In this document: piece by piece, positions 28,901 to 43,900 of the stretch
How positions within the stretch are numbered: the first letter of the stretch is position 1
Layout of the letters: the number at the start of each line of letters is the position of its first letter
Assembly: GCA_916613615.1 (NCBI GenBank)
Contig: OU744721.1
Coordinates: 81,969,060 to 82,033,059 of the forward strand
Reading direction: 5' to 3'
DNA: 64,000 nt
Source: Steromphala cineraria
Lineage: Eukaryota; Mollusca; Gastropoda; Trochida; Trochidae
Made by a program: the position numbers and the translations under genes
The notes under the pieces: generated by a model
The model's input: the letters and a program-made list of their open reading frames with translations, nothing else
Databases searched by the model: none
What the model was told of the DNA's origin: nothing

Positions 28901-31900
28901 TAGTTGGATAACATGCAAAGAGTTCATATACACAGGTAAATAATGTAGATGAAAGAGAGATAGGCACCTGGGTCTTCAATATACAAACATTGAAGATGGA
29001 TAGATAGATATATCACAGGACCAATCAATGTGAGGTCAACATTGGTAATCCTTCTCAAGAATTATCGAAAGAAGGTACAATAGAAACTAAAATTACACTC
29101 TCTAAAGTTGTCAATAAATTAATTTGATCATTTTATTAAAAATATGAACAGCCTTCATAAGGGTTACCCAGGTAAGTATTATTTCATTAAACTAATTGAC
29201 CATGTAATTTTGACTTCACTAACGCTACCATGACCAGGTGAGACTAAAAAACTATGGTCATTTTTTCACAACACAAAGTTATCATTTATTACGGTTACCG
29301 TAAATCAAACTCGACTTCAATTTCTATGATGAAGTATGCATTACATGATTAATGAGAAGCAAAGCACTAGACACACAGACCTACAACAACTCACAGATAA
29401 GATCGCTAGTTCACTATATAATGTAAACAGGTGAACCAACTCTGCCCTTGGTATCCATATGTGGCTTATAATGTTCCTTGATCTCCAGATTACATATACA
29501 TGTTATTGAAAGTCTAATCTAGGCAAGAGATAGTGTTCCTACAAATTAATCATGTTGCTCCATAGAGGGTGTATCCGAAATTGATAACAAATTCAATGCA
29601 ATATGTTTATGCATACCGGTTTTCAATGTATATATCACCAGTCCTGTGAGAAAACCTATTTTTTATCTTCCTTCTATGCATGGCATAACAAACTTGTAAA
29701 TGCTAGTTTACCTTGCTTTAAACAGTAATTAGATAATTTTCATACAAATTCAGTATTTTTAGATTGATCTAAATTGGTTTCTCCACTTGCTCTGTCTCTC
29801 ATAAGAAGTTAACTTTTGAATAGATGTCACTTCAATATAATTTTCACTGCAACCGTGTCTTCGTTGTTGATAAATATGCTCAAACCCCCTTCTGTAGGTC
29901 AAGTGAAACAATAATGACACTCGCTTTTATTTCTTTCCAAAACAAACCATTACCAATGAAATATCTGCTATAGATTTTCCCTTTTAACCCAATTTGGTAT
30001 ATATTTATGGAAATAATGCAACCAATTCAAATTCATGCTAGCTACAGGCTATTGGACATGACTAGTAAGGCTGCAAAACATAAATATCCAGACATAATGG
30101 GCTGTTGGTGTAGATATCCCCTTTAATACAATTTGACAGACTAAGAGAGACAAACGCAATGGAAAGTAGTCATCTTTTAGATTAGTTTCATATCTAGTAA
30201 GACATATCCAGACATTGGGTTATTGTTGTAGCCTTGTCTAATAAGGTGAAAAACCTTCCGACGTTACATGACATTACATGCTACTGGTCAGTCAACACCT
30301 CGCCCCTGGTAAGTGTTTGCTGAACTGATGGCTCTTATGTTTGTTGATATATATCAGGGTATATAACTCCTACTGTCTGATCTAAATCCTTCTGCTATCA
30401 GTAAGGTGTTAGACAGCAGATAGACAGGACATAATGAAACAAGGACACCTTCAACACTGTACTGTTACTATAACAGAGTGGACTACCTTCATTATCTTGG
30501 AATACTTGCCATTGGCACAGAAGCATCATTATTTTCGTATGCTCAATTTCAAACTACCTGACCAAATTTCATACCAGAACTTTATAATTTGATTGTTGCA
30601 TAGCTTCTGATCATTGATGAAAAATAGAATATTGATAGAATTAATTATGAATGTTTAATGGTTTCTAAAACACAAGGGATATCAATGGTGTCAAAATGAT
30701 TAGGTTATCTCAAGGTTTCAAAGGCTGAGAGAACCAATTTCCTTCATTACTGCCACTGCAGAACAAATGGTTAATCATCACACTCTATTTTAAAGTGTGA
30801 CCTAGAGACGTGTAACATTGCACGGAAACATGCAACAGGGCTAACAGGCTGATGAGCTGTATCTAATATTGATGATCTAACAGCCTATCTGTGGCTGTGG
30901 TAGCATCGTTACGCCCTGCTTTGTTATAATTAGCAAGGCTCTATCACCTCAGTCTTGTGTCTGATGAATTTAGCACCCTTAGGAAATGGAAATGAAAAGC
31001 ATATGTGACATTAAAATAATATTGTTTTTGTACATTTTAAGAAGATTAACTGATATTAATCAGTAGTAATCATATTTTGATTGTTAACATTGAATCGTGA
31101 CTTTTCTGTACAAAGCAATATCAAACTATTAAATAAACAAATTGTATTCAATCTGAAAGTAAAATAACTACTTAGTGAAAGGCAATATGTTTTCACATAA
31201 CAGTATAATACACAACAATGAAAATGAGAAAATAAACCTGTTCACAAACTCACTTGCCACAAATACAAATAAGAACATCAATTAGCTAATCATTTCATTC
31301 CTACTGGTTTCAAAGGTGTGAAAGGGCTAAGATGTGGTTATTGTTGAGGAATACACATGTTATAATGCTCTACTACATGAAAGGGGATAGAACTACAAAT
31401 TGATATATTCGATATCTACATAAAGGTAAGACTACATCAGCAGAAGGGGATGGTTATATTTCTAGACACACAGTTGGTTATGTTAGTTCACACTATACTG
31501 AGTTTTAGCATATGACCATCTAAATTAACGACCTTCACCAGTTAATTGCAAAAAACGTTGATATCAAAAACGTCTTTGGGCCATCAGATTAATGAACACA
31601 CTTAAACAAATTTACCCTCTTTTTTTATCCATTTGATAATTGTATAAAATGATAAGAGAAGTTATTCTAAAAAGACAACATCCCAAAATTTAATGATAAT
31701 AAACACTGTACAACAGTTACAGAATCAAATGAAGAAAAATAACTAACATCTAGATTTTGTTTCATAACTGTTCAAAAATATTTAAAACTTTGTATTATTT
31801 TACCAGCAGTTCTTAAAGAATTTTTACATGAAATAATTTTGCTTGATATCAACTTCAGAAATAAAAGAAAAGGTGAAAGACTACAAAAACTTAAGGGAAA

Positions 31901-34900
31901 GGACAGAAGGTTGAAACAACACATAAATGTTTGACAGGCCCCACGATTTACTCACATTTCTCATCTGAGTTAGATTAACACGAACATCATGTGAACTAAA
32001 ATAGTGCTTGAGAGGGCGATCATGCAAGCCGCCATACAGTAGCGTAGGGCGCTGAAAATAAAGCAGAGATATGGTGACCACAAAAACAGATAGAGCCGTG
32101 GGGCAAAGGAAGGTAAACTAGTGCTTCTAGCGGGTGTATTGAGGGTATGATAATTGTAATTCTCGTGAAAACAAATGCAATTGTGCAAAACTATTTGGTG
32201 ACACTACTATTGAAAGCTGCAAATAAAATTGAGATCTATATTAAAACAATTGTCTTCTGTTCTTTTTTTTCTCACTTATGTGATGAATGATAGGAAAATG
32301 TGATTTGTCTCAAGCGTAAACTTTTGTGCTCATTATTAAATGACAGTTACTAATTGCACTAACTTGAAGACTTTTGGTTTATTAAAAAAATATGTGTAAA
32401 ATCTTAACCCTGACCACAGGAAGAACATTAAATTTTGTCAACCAAAACATTCAGCAATATCCTGCAATCAGAAGCTTGGAAATCTCTAATGTTCTATTCA
32501 TGGATGTACATGTAGTTATAAATAAGAATTGTTTACTATTCACTTAATTGAATGCCCAGTTTCAAGGCAAAGTGTTGCCATGTATCAACATTGTAGTGAT
32601 AAAAGACATTAGTCAGTACTAGATGACTCAGAATTCAAGTACCAACTCAACCACATTACCATTTTGCATTGGACAGTGTCTTCAAATATGAGAACAAATT
32701 TTAAGTGGTACTATTGGGACATTGGATGACCAAAATTGAATGACAAAAGAATATTACATTCATAAGGAGAATTAATGTGGTGTAATGTGAAAGGAAACTT
32801 TCACTCAGTTGTGATAAAGGAAGAGAAAAATATGATGACGTGTAAAATATTTCAGCCAAAAACATTTTTAGGTTGTAACAAATAAGTGTTGAAGAAATAA
32901 ACTTTCAGGTAACAAGATGATAAAGTAGAAGACTTAATAAAAGATAATTGAGATTAAGAAGTTATTGTCATGTTATGTCTTCCTAACATTAGAAAATTGA
33001 TGTAGCTCATGACTATCATTTGAAATTGAAGCAAAGAGACACCTTAACCAAGAATAATTGACAATGACATGTCACAAGCAATGCCAATGGCATTTAAATC
33101 AAGAACTAAATGTTCATCTTGTAAATCTTCATATCCTGCACATAAAAGTCATATTACACCACTGAATAAACACCAACGAGCATATTAACCATGTATGTGT
33201 ATATTACAACATGATAATGTTCATGTAAAGCAGTGTACAAGCCATATCATAATAGAGCTAATCCAGTGCTGGGTAACCATTGATATGGTAATACATAAGT
33301 CCGGTATGTAAGTACATATCATGCACTCCCTGCTAGAGTGAAAAGACACACACTGAGCATTGGAGTTGTGTTGTCCACTTCTGTAAGCTCTCTAACAGTG
33401 AAGGTAGACCTCTGACTAGTGTAATAGCAACCACACAACATAGCTCAGGCGGGGTAGTCAAAAACCGAAAGTGTTTGTCAATAATAAGCGATAAGTGATT
33501 GGCTCATTTCAAAGACTGATTGTTAGCATAACTGTCCCTTTTTTGCTCTTAAAGCAATTAGATTTAGAACTATATTTCATGGCAGGCTTAAGGAGAGATG
33601 AGATGATACCCGGCTATCGAACATATTTCGTGACACCACATTTTCTTATCTTATGTCTTTGGATAATTTTTGAAAAATATAAATGGTAGTCATGATAGAG
33701 TAAAATCTTAGCTGTTGTGTAAACTGACAAAAACTTTTCAAATTTTCAATAATGTCCTCCTAACTATGACAGTAAAGGGAATGATTTAAGAAGTGAATGA
33801 ATACTAAATCATACAAGAAAAACAGGAGAGAATGAATGATATCAGTAAAACACTATAATGATCATATTTCACAGAGATAATTCCTTTTGGATAAGCTAAA
33901 TAAATTTTCAAATGCTTACATTGAAGAAATTTTTACTTCAACCATTACAACCAAATCATTGTAGTAAATGATTTCCCCAGGAAAAACAATACAATAAAAG
34001 TTCATTTTGAAAAAAGAGGTCTCGACCAAAACAATATTTTTGAAGTTAAAGATAAAGAAACATGTACTTCAACCTCATTATTGTAGAACAATGTCATTGT
34101 ATCCCTCAAACAACAACAGTTAGTTTGCAAAATAAAATAAATGTTTGTTTCAAAGAATGACCTTTAAGGCTGTTCCCTGTCAGAGCAGCCACCAGCAGTA
34201 TGTAGGTTCTATAGCCCAACAATAGAGGAGTTTGACTTATCGGCCTGATAAGAAAACTGAAACCTTAAGTGTTTTTGTATCTCATTGAACAGTAATAAAT
34301 AACGCATGCTTGACAGAGCAAGATGTTATATGTCAGTCCGTATGTCAGAGACGTGTATAGAAGAAACTCCAGGGAAAGAAACCTCTCAAAATTTACCACT
34401 AGACAACAGGACCAGTGAATGGGTAAAATCTGGTGGTCCCAAATATGAATATTGAACTTTTATTTTAAATAAAGTGGCACTAAACATAATTACAATCGTT
34501 GAAGGTTGCATTTGATAAAAATTTGTGTTATATGCATTTTATATATCACTAGCCACCAGGACCACTGCAAACTGAATATTTGGTGGTCCTTTTGATTTTT
34601 TACTAGCCAGGGACCACAGGACTAGCGTTAATTTCGCACACTGAACTCTTACATGACCAACAATGGAATCTGGTTCATAACAGGTCTCTCAATATTTCTG
34701 GAAATGATTTATATAATTAAAGACAAAATTAACAATGCATTGAAATTTTGCATAATTTTAAAAATGGAAGATATCAAACTTAATCAATGTGAATAGCCCA
34801 CGGCTTAAAATATACTTTCTTAAATATCTTGAACTAAGAGAAATCATTTGGCAAACAATGAAAAGTTTTACAGAGAACTGCATTGGATGAATAATGCTTT

Positions 34901-37900
34901 TCTTCATGATAATTATTTCACTCAAACTCTTCACTCAAACATACCTGATTATAAACCATACATATTTTTATCTAGACGCATGTTTCAAAATAACATAAAG
35001 ATACAATTAAACAAAATATATCTATTTCTAAAGAATGATTCACCAGAACGAACCTGTACAATCCTAATCCCCAAATGACAGGGCTTACACACCCATGTAA
35101 ACAATAATTATTGTGCTCATACACCTGTGTACAAAAACCAATGGTTAACTAATAACAATCTTCTAGAGCTGATAGCATCAGCTGGGTAAATAATCTGCTG
35201 GAACTAATACAATGTTTGCCAATCAAGAGCTGATATTTAGTTTCATTCAAAATAACAAGATCTTCAATGTTTTTCATACTTTTGTATAGCGTGTATCTGC
35301 ATTTATTACCTACAAGGGCATTCATATCGAGGTTCATATTTTTCATATGTTAAATTGCCCTAGGGCAAAATATCACTTTTGCATTGTGACGTCACGTAAT
35401 AAACAATGCTTTGACGTCACGCTTCACCTATGACATCACCATCTATACGGGCTGGCGCGGCTAGTCCGCCTATGCGGAGAAGTAATTTTTGAATATTTTC
35501 TTATATTATAGGACAACAGAATAAACAGAATATTATATTCGTGCCCATGACATCCTATGTTTGCGACACTCGTGCCTAAATATCAGGATATCCCTCGCTC
35601 TCGCTCTGGAAATACTAATATTTAGCCACTCGTGTTGTAAACAGTATGTCATGGACACTCATATAATATCCTCTATATATGCGAATACTTAACAATTAAA
35701 GCTCAATTCAGTAATCTCCTCCATTTGAGTAAAAACTATTGTTAAATCTAACTTAACCATGTTATATTCCTGTTCAATGGTCACTAACACATCATCAATA
35801 TATGTCAATGGTTTTTCTCTTCAAAATTAACGGTCTAACACTTTGTTCATCTATCTCATTTATAGCTGTGGTTAAACTAAATCAAAACCTACATAGTGTT
35901 AAGTTTTCTAAAAACAAAACATCATTCACTTTTCCATCTCCAAACAAGCTGATAATACAAGTATTTGTACGCACATAACCTATGTTATACCTTGTATATA
36001 CTCGACCTTCATTCAGTCTATCTGGTAACCTATGTTATACCTTGTATATACTCGACCTTCATTCAGTCTATCTGGTAACCTATGTTATACCTTGTATATA
36101 CTCGACCTTCATTCACTTTATCTGGTAACCTATGTTATACCTTGTATATACTCGACCTTCATTCAGTCTATCTGGTAACCTATGTTATACCTTGTAAATA
36201 CTCGACCTTCATTCAGTTTATCTGGTAACCTATGTTATACCTTGTATATACTCGACCTTCATTCAGTTTATCTGGTAACCTATGTTATACCTTGTATATA
36301 CTCGACCTTCATTCAGTCTATCTGGTAACCTATGTTATACCTTGTATATACTCGACCTTCATTCAGTTTATCTGGTAGCCTATGTTATACCTTGTATATA
36401 CTCGACCTTCATTCAGTCTATCTGGTAACCTATGTTATACCTTGTATATACTCGACCTTCATTCAGTCTATCTGGTAACCTATGTTATACCTTGTATATA
36501 CTAGACCTTCATTCAGTTTATCTGGTAACCTATGTTATACCTTGTATATACTCGACCTTCATTCAGTCTATCTGGTAACCTATGTTATACCTTGTATATA
36601 CTCGACCTTCATTCAGTCTATCTGGTAACCTATGTTATACCTTGTATATACTAGACCTTCATTCAGTTTATCTGGTAACCTATGTTATACCTTGTATATA
36701 CTCGACCTTCATTCAGTCTATCTGGTAACCTATGTTATACCTTGTATATACTAGACCTTCATTCAGTCTATCTGGTAACCTATGTTATACCTTGTATATA
36801 CTAGACCTTCATTCAGTTTATCTGGTAACCTATGTTATACCTTGTATATACTCGACCTTCATTCAGTCTATCTGGTAACCTATGTTATACCTTGTATATA
36901 CTCGACCTTCATTCAGTCTATCTGGTAACCTATGTTATACCTTGTATATATACTCGACCTTCATTCAGTCTATCTGGTAACCTATGTTATACCTTGTATA
37001 TACTCGACCTTCATTCAGTCTATCTGGTAACCTATGTTATACCTTGTATATACTCGACCTTCATTCAGTCTATCTGGTAACCTATGTTATACCTTGTATA
37101 TACTCGACCTTCATTCAGTCTATCAGGTAACCTATGTTATACCTTGTATATACTCGACCTTCATTCAGTCTATCTGGTAACCTATGTTATACCTTGTATA
37201 TATACTCGACCTTCATTCAGTCTATCTGGTAACCTATGTTATACCTTGTATATGCTCGACCTTCATTCAGTCTATCTGGTAACCTATGTTATACCTTGTA
37301 TATACTCGACCTTCATTCAGTCTATCTGGTAACCTATGTTATACCTTGTATATACTCGACCTTCATTCAGTCTATCTGGTAACCTATGTTATACCTTGTA
37401 TATACTCGACCTTCATTCAGTCTATCAGGTAACCTATGTTATACCTTGTATATACTCGACCTTCATTCAGTCTATCTGGTAACCTATGTTATACCTTGTA
37501 TATACTCGACCTTCATTCAGTCTATCTGGTAACCTATGTTATACCTTGTATATACTCGACCTTCATTCAGTCTATCTGGTAACCTATGTTATACCTTGTA
37601 TATACTCGACCTTCATTCAGTCTATCTGGTAACCTATGTTATACCTTGTATATACTCGACCTTCATTCAGTCTATCTGGTAACTATGTTATACCTTGTAT
37701 ATACTCGACCTTCATTCAGTCTATCTGGTAACCTATGTTATACCTTGTATATACTCGACCTTCATTCAGTCTATCTGGTAACCTATGTTATACCTTGTAT
37801 ATACTCGACCTTCATTCAGTCTATCTGGTAACCTATGTTATACCTTGTATATACTCGACCTTCATTCAGTCTATACTTTGTATATACTCGACGTTCATTC

Positions 37901-40900
37901 AGTCTATCAGGTAACCTAGGAAACCAATGGGAATGTAAAGAGTTGGTCAAACACTGGACTATTGATAGCAACAGTTGATTGAACATTGCCTTTCTCACCT
38001 CTCCGTAATTGACATTCACCATACACATTGTAGAAAAATAGAAATTCTTCCTTAATGGAAGGTTTTAGATTGAAAAGAATGTCATGCACAGTACAATTTC
38101 TACATAATGTGTTGCATAGGTCAAACAATTCTAGTTCTTTTTAATTCAGCTTGTCTTTCGATATATTTGTAGTAGCATATAGCTTAAGAAAGGTTTGGTT
38201 TTATCATAAGGAAGATACAAAATATCTGTTCAATCGACACTTTTAAAAAGATAAATTCTTATTGTCTAGTAAGACATTATTAATGTAGGTGGACACATGT
38301 AAAATGACTCTGACACTAAAATAAATAAATGTAATCTAACTGTTTCTTTGTGTGATAATATACTCAAAAACAGAAGACTTTTCGCTTTTTGCATATCCCA
38401 AAAATATATATTAAATTTTCCTATTTTGGTACACTCATACATGTTATAACACATGCTTGTTGTAAGGATACAATACACTTTTGTTCCGTTTATAGAGTTT
38501 ATGGCCTTCCTACATGAGAAGTTACAATGTCATCAAACAAACAACTTAACCAGGGGTATCAGAACCCAGTCAGGCAAGCAACAATAAAAGTCTACATCTA
38601 TACCATAACAGATTGCTTTGCACAACAAAGATAGGCAACCAATAACTTTAGGCTTTTATATAACATGGATACTATGAGTCACTACTGATTGATTGATTAA
38701 TTAAACACATTGATTCAATAATTAAGTTAGCTACTTTTTTTTCTAAACTTGCATTCTCCTTCACCAAAATTTGATATCAAGAATATTTTATGCAGTTTTG
38801 GTATGACCAAGATACACACTAAAATTGAATGTTACATTTTTCTCAGTCCCCAATTGATAAACAAATATAGAAATCAGACCTCCAATAAAACTATATTTCT
38901 ATAGAATTATAGTCCATGAGGAGGAAGTAACAGATCAGATTCCAACTGATCATGGCATCGACTTATCTCGATCACTGTGCAATTGTTGTATATGTTGACT
39001 GGTCATCCATGTCATCTAACAGACAATGATGGCATGTTTTGGTGCTGTCTGTAAGGTTATTTGGGTCACATGATTTAGACATTATCAACAGCATATGTTC
39101 AATGTAGATGAATTAAAGACATCACTTAAGTATCCCCTTCTATTATACTTTTGACTTTTCTCTCACAATGTGTATATTTTCAGGCCTTTTTGTCATGTAC
39201 AGCACTATTGAAGATTGTTATCAAAATTAGTGCTATATCAAATAAATAGTTCACAGTTTATAGTTTTTATGTCATAATCTTGCTGTGGACATTGATATGG
39301 ATACAAAGACAAAACATGCAAACAGAACATGATACTTACATGGAAATATAAAGCAATTGGGTTCTTCAAAAAAATCTAAATTAATTCACTCAAAAGACAA
39401 AAACTGGGAAAGGTCTTAATGAATGAAGATGGACAGTTTTAGGGGGCATTTTGAACTGACCAATAATATTTCCCCTAAAAGCAACAACTGATAACTCAAC
39501 ATGTGAAGTAATGGAAAATCCCTCATAACAAATATTGTGCTGGTCAAACAATTTAACAGAGAAAGTAAAAGACAAATTTATGGATGACAACTTCTTGTTT
39601 TGTGTGGATCACAACGTTTCTGGGATATTCCATGCCCCTTCGTCAGGTGAATTGAATAGCCTAAATATTATGGATCCACAATAAACAAGAAGTTGTCATC
39701 CATAAATTTGTCTTTTACTTGATACCTGAACTTCTAAATGCCTTTCAAGAATCTCATCAGAGAAAGTAGGTTCATATTTTGACCAATCCTAAGAAACTAT
39801 CTCAAATGGCTAAAGAGAATGTCAGAGAGAAAGTTTTGCACCCTTTCCAGTTTCCCAATGTAATCAATATGAATATGAATCAATAAAGATATATAACAAA
39901 TTGACAATTTCATTTTAATCCCTTCTCTTACAGTTTTCTTTCCCATCTCAATGCGGAGATCAATGTTCCACATTGTTCAACATTCCTGCTACACACAACA
40001 TTATTTATCAAGGTTTCCTCATTTTTATTTATGGGAACTGAATATATATCAAATATTTCTTGCTCATGTCATCTTATCAAAGGAAAATTCATTTCAATAA
40101 TGGAGATGATCAAGTTTTTGAAGGGTATCAAAAAATGGTATACATATTAACAAGATTTTCTTAACATCTTCTTAATTGTGAAAATCACAATGCTTTGGAG
40201 TATATATATATATTTACTAGAGTGGCAAGACAGATACGTATCACAATACTAGGGAACAATACAATTCGATACAATGCACTAATTTTAGGATATTTGATAG
40301 GATTATCTTTCACAAACATCTTGATATATAGATAATCAGTCAAAGTCCTATTATCATAAATAAATTAGCACTTTAAATATAAAAAATATTTGATATGCGA
40401 TGTAAACATCTCGTGCTCTTGTAACAAAATAATGATCAATCTTTATTATATGATTGAGGGTGAGATACTCTGTTCTATCAGTGAAATAAACCCTCTTTCT
40501 GGCTACAGTGGCGATAACCTTTATCGTCACTCTACTGAGTGGTGATAAACTTTATCACCACTCGAGTGACGTCAAGTTCAAGACTTTGACGTCATGTAAC
40601 AATGGTCTGACGTCATGATTTCTCCTATGACGTCACACTGTTACCGCGGTGACGGGCTCTGCCAAGCGGCCGTTCAACATGAAATTGGCCTTTTTTGAAG
40701 TAATTAGAAGGATTTAATCATATAATAAATAGAATATCTGTCAATTGTTGACAAATACCATGTTTATCTCATCTCGTGAGGTAGACAAGTTAAATATTTT
40801 CACTCGTGAAAATATAAACTTTCTACCTCACTCAATGAGATAAACATGGTATTAGTCAAGAAAAGACAGATATCCTCTATGTATTTATGCAAATGTACTA

Positions 40901-43900
40901 TAGGCCTCACAGGCCATCATTTACAAAAAAAAGAGACAGTCAGTCAGAGTCTGATATTTAGGTGTATTTCATGATTGGCGGTGAAATACTGAGATCTATC
41001 AATGAAAATAAACCGTGTTATCAGTCACTAGTGACAATAACAATGGAACTGACATCATGAAACAATGCTCTGACGCAATGACACGCTCATGACATCATGT
41101 TGTTGCTTATGCGACTGGCTCTCTTTGGAGCTGACTCAACATAAATGAGCTTCAATATTGATTGAAATACTGTACAACGATTTAATCATAAAATAAATAG
41201 TAAATTTGTCTTTTCTTGACAAATACCATGTTTATCTCATCTCGTGAGGAAGAAAAGTTTTATATTATCACTCGTGGCTGCACCACTCATGAAAATATAA
41301 ACTTTCTTCCACACTCGATGAGATAAACATGGTATTGTTCTCTAAATCATGATTTTCACAATAAAGAAGTTGTCATCCATCAAATATTGCTGTTCTCATA
41401 TGTAATTCTGAAACCCAGCCCGACTCACCGACATCCTGAAGATGCTTCTCCTTCAACCACAGTACAAATCCAGACACTCTCTCTCCTCCCTCTCACTCAG
41501 TGTTTACTAGCAACCACAGCATATATCTCCCCGCCCAACAAATCGTCAACTAATGTCACTACCACTGAATCACTCCTCCAGCCGATCAGTGCCTAGTTTA
41601 TCGAACTTGTAAATACGTACATCAATGCTGGATCAATGATTAATGGCATCTAAATTATGGCTGTGAATAAATGGATTCAGATAAGGTCATTCCACTGTGA
41701 TGGATACGGTGTGACATGTGAAAGGGCATGTTTACTTCTTGTTTCTCTCTGTATCTTTCTCACTGATCAGTATCATTAGGTACTTTATGACATCAGGATT
41801 ATTTATCTGTATAAATATGATTTTTTAGGTTTGATGTTGTCACGGTAAACAATAGCAATTATCAAGAAACTATGTTAATAATTGAAAAAAAAATTTCATT
41901 CTTTTCTAATGAGAATTATTATCAAAGAAGACAAGCAGACTGAGTTGTCTATATCCCCCCAAAAATTAAACAATCACTATTGATATCTAGTATTCCTCAT
42001 TTCTGGTGTCATAAGTTCTAAATTACCATCAATTGTTTCATAATGCAACTTTCATTCTTTTCTACATAAATTTCTTATAAAAGAAGAAAATTAGTTTTCA
42101 GTTAAGTGGCCACTAAAGGACAAATAAGTTTGGTTTGTTATTGAAAAAAAGGCACATTAAGAAAGCTTTCAATAAAAAATATATTATTGTAAAATGAACA
42201 TGGTATCATAAATTTAAAGGGTAAAGTGAGAAAAATATAAAGGGATAGAGGAATCAATCATAACAGAAAACAAACATTTTCAAAAACAACATTTCTTTTG
42301 ACTCATCAATTGTCAACTATAATAAATCTCATAAATATTACAAGAGAACAGATAAACCTTCTCCATGAGACATTGTATGTGTATATTCCCGAGTGACAAG
42401 TGATAGAGGAAGTGTTTGCTTGACTTAACTCTGTTTATATGCTGACTGAATAAAAGCTGCCTGTTCTTCCTACTGGGTGTGAGCTCCGCAACAGAGCAGA
42501 GCATAAAACATTGAAGTCATCCAGTATTGAATACACATTATCATCAGGTGTCATTATTGACTTTCACTGGGAACCATTCTGGCTACTGCTAAATGCTGTA
42601 AATAAACATATCAGCACCATGGCGATGCTGAAGTATTGAGAAATATCCTTCTATTGTTTATAAAGTTTAAAGAGAATTGAAATTTATGAAGGATAAAATC
42701 TTTTCTTGTAAGAAAATACAGATAGATGTTGATTTAATATTGTAAATCATTCACTGATTATGCTTATTTTGAAAATGGTATTCTAGGACATAGCAAGTTT
42801 TCAAACCTTCTCCCAAAATGTCTTCTTGTAATATGAATCATCTGTATTGGGTTAAACATCTAATCATTTTATATGATTTAAAACGAATCTTCAATAGCCA
42901 TAGCAGAAATGTTACATATCAAGCAAAAACCAATGGCGGTCAATTCTTGTGAAATTTTCTATTCATTTGTGGTAAGAAATTAATCTAAACAGCTTCATCA
43001 AACAAGCTACCGTATATGACCGGGTATAAGCCGAGAATTTGACACCAGAAATTAGGGGGTCAGAGAGGGGGGTCGGTCTATACCTGAGTTATATGTTGCA
43101 GATGAAAAAAATCAAGTGACCAAGCACGAGTATCGTCAGCCCAGCGAGTTAGCTAGTCGATGTTTACACAGGAAGTAACATGCACAATCATCGAGGTCAT
43201 TTCTATATTGAACTTGTAAAATAAAAATATTTTTGTTGTGTTGTTGTTTTTAATGAAAATATACAAAGAGAAGTTTAAAAATATATAAAGATATATTAAT
43301 ATGCAACGGGAAGTTGAAAATATATTCAAGCAACCTTCACGTACTGTTAGATTTCAGCAGATCGATGTGGCTTCACTCGCATCCACGATCGGCAATTGAA
43401 ACCCGTTTTTTCAAATATTATCAAGAGTTATCACTTCAAAAGACTTGTTGTCCATTTTAAAGTATTAATAAGACATATTTCCAAACTTATCAATCATATC
43501 TTATCGAAATTCAATCAAATCTTTATCAAAGATACACTCGTGAAAGCACGATATTTTACATTACTTTGAAAGTCAATCGTAATTTCGTGACAACGATTAA
43601 CATTCCTTATATGATAGTTTGCTCATAGTTATATTTCTGATCGTTATTCTTCGACTTTTATATACACAAATATTTCAATTAACTGTATATTAATTTTGAA
43701 ATAATAAAATATAGAAAACGTGTAAGAAAATCTGATATATTTACACATTTAATATTGTATCGACAAAATGTTGTCATGAAATTATTACGACCACGTTTGA
43801 TGTTACGTAGATCTTTTTAAACCGACTTGCTGATTGGTTGACCTACATAATTTAGCCAATGAAAAGGCTTGTAACAAATATCACATTTCCATCAAACACT

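Noticed and set aside
36832..37831. Long plus-strand reading frames of 81-82 residues with repeated peptide
   Set aside because: They are produced by the 50-bp minisatellite, which is open in three frames. Length and sequence follow the repeat, with no gene signals.
35976..37917. CRISPR array
   Set aside because: The units are contiguous 50-bp repeats without spacers, in an animal genome.
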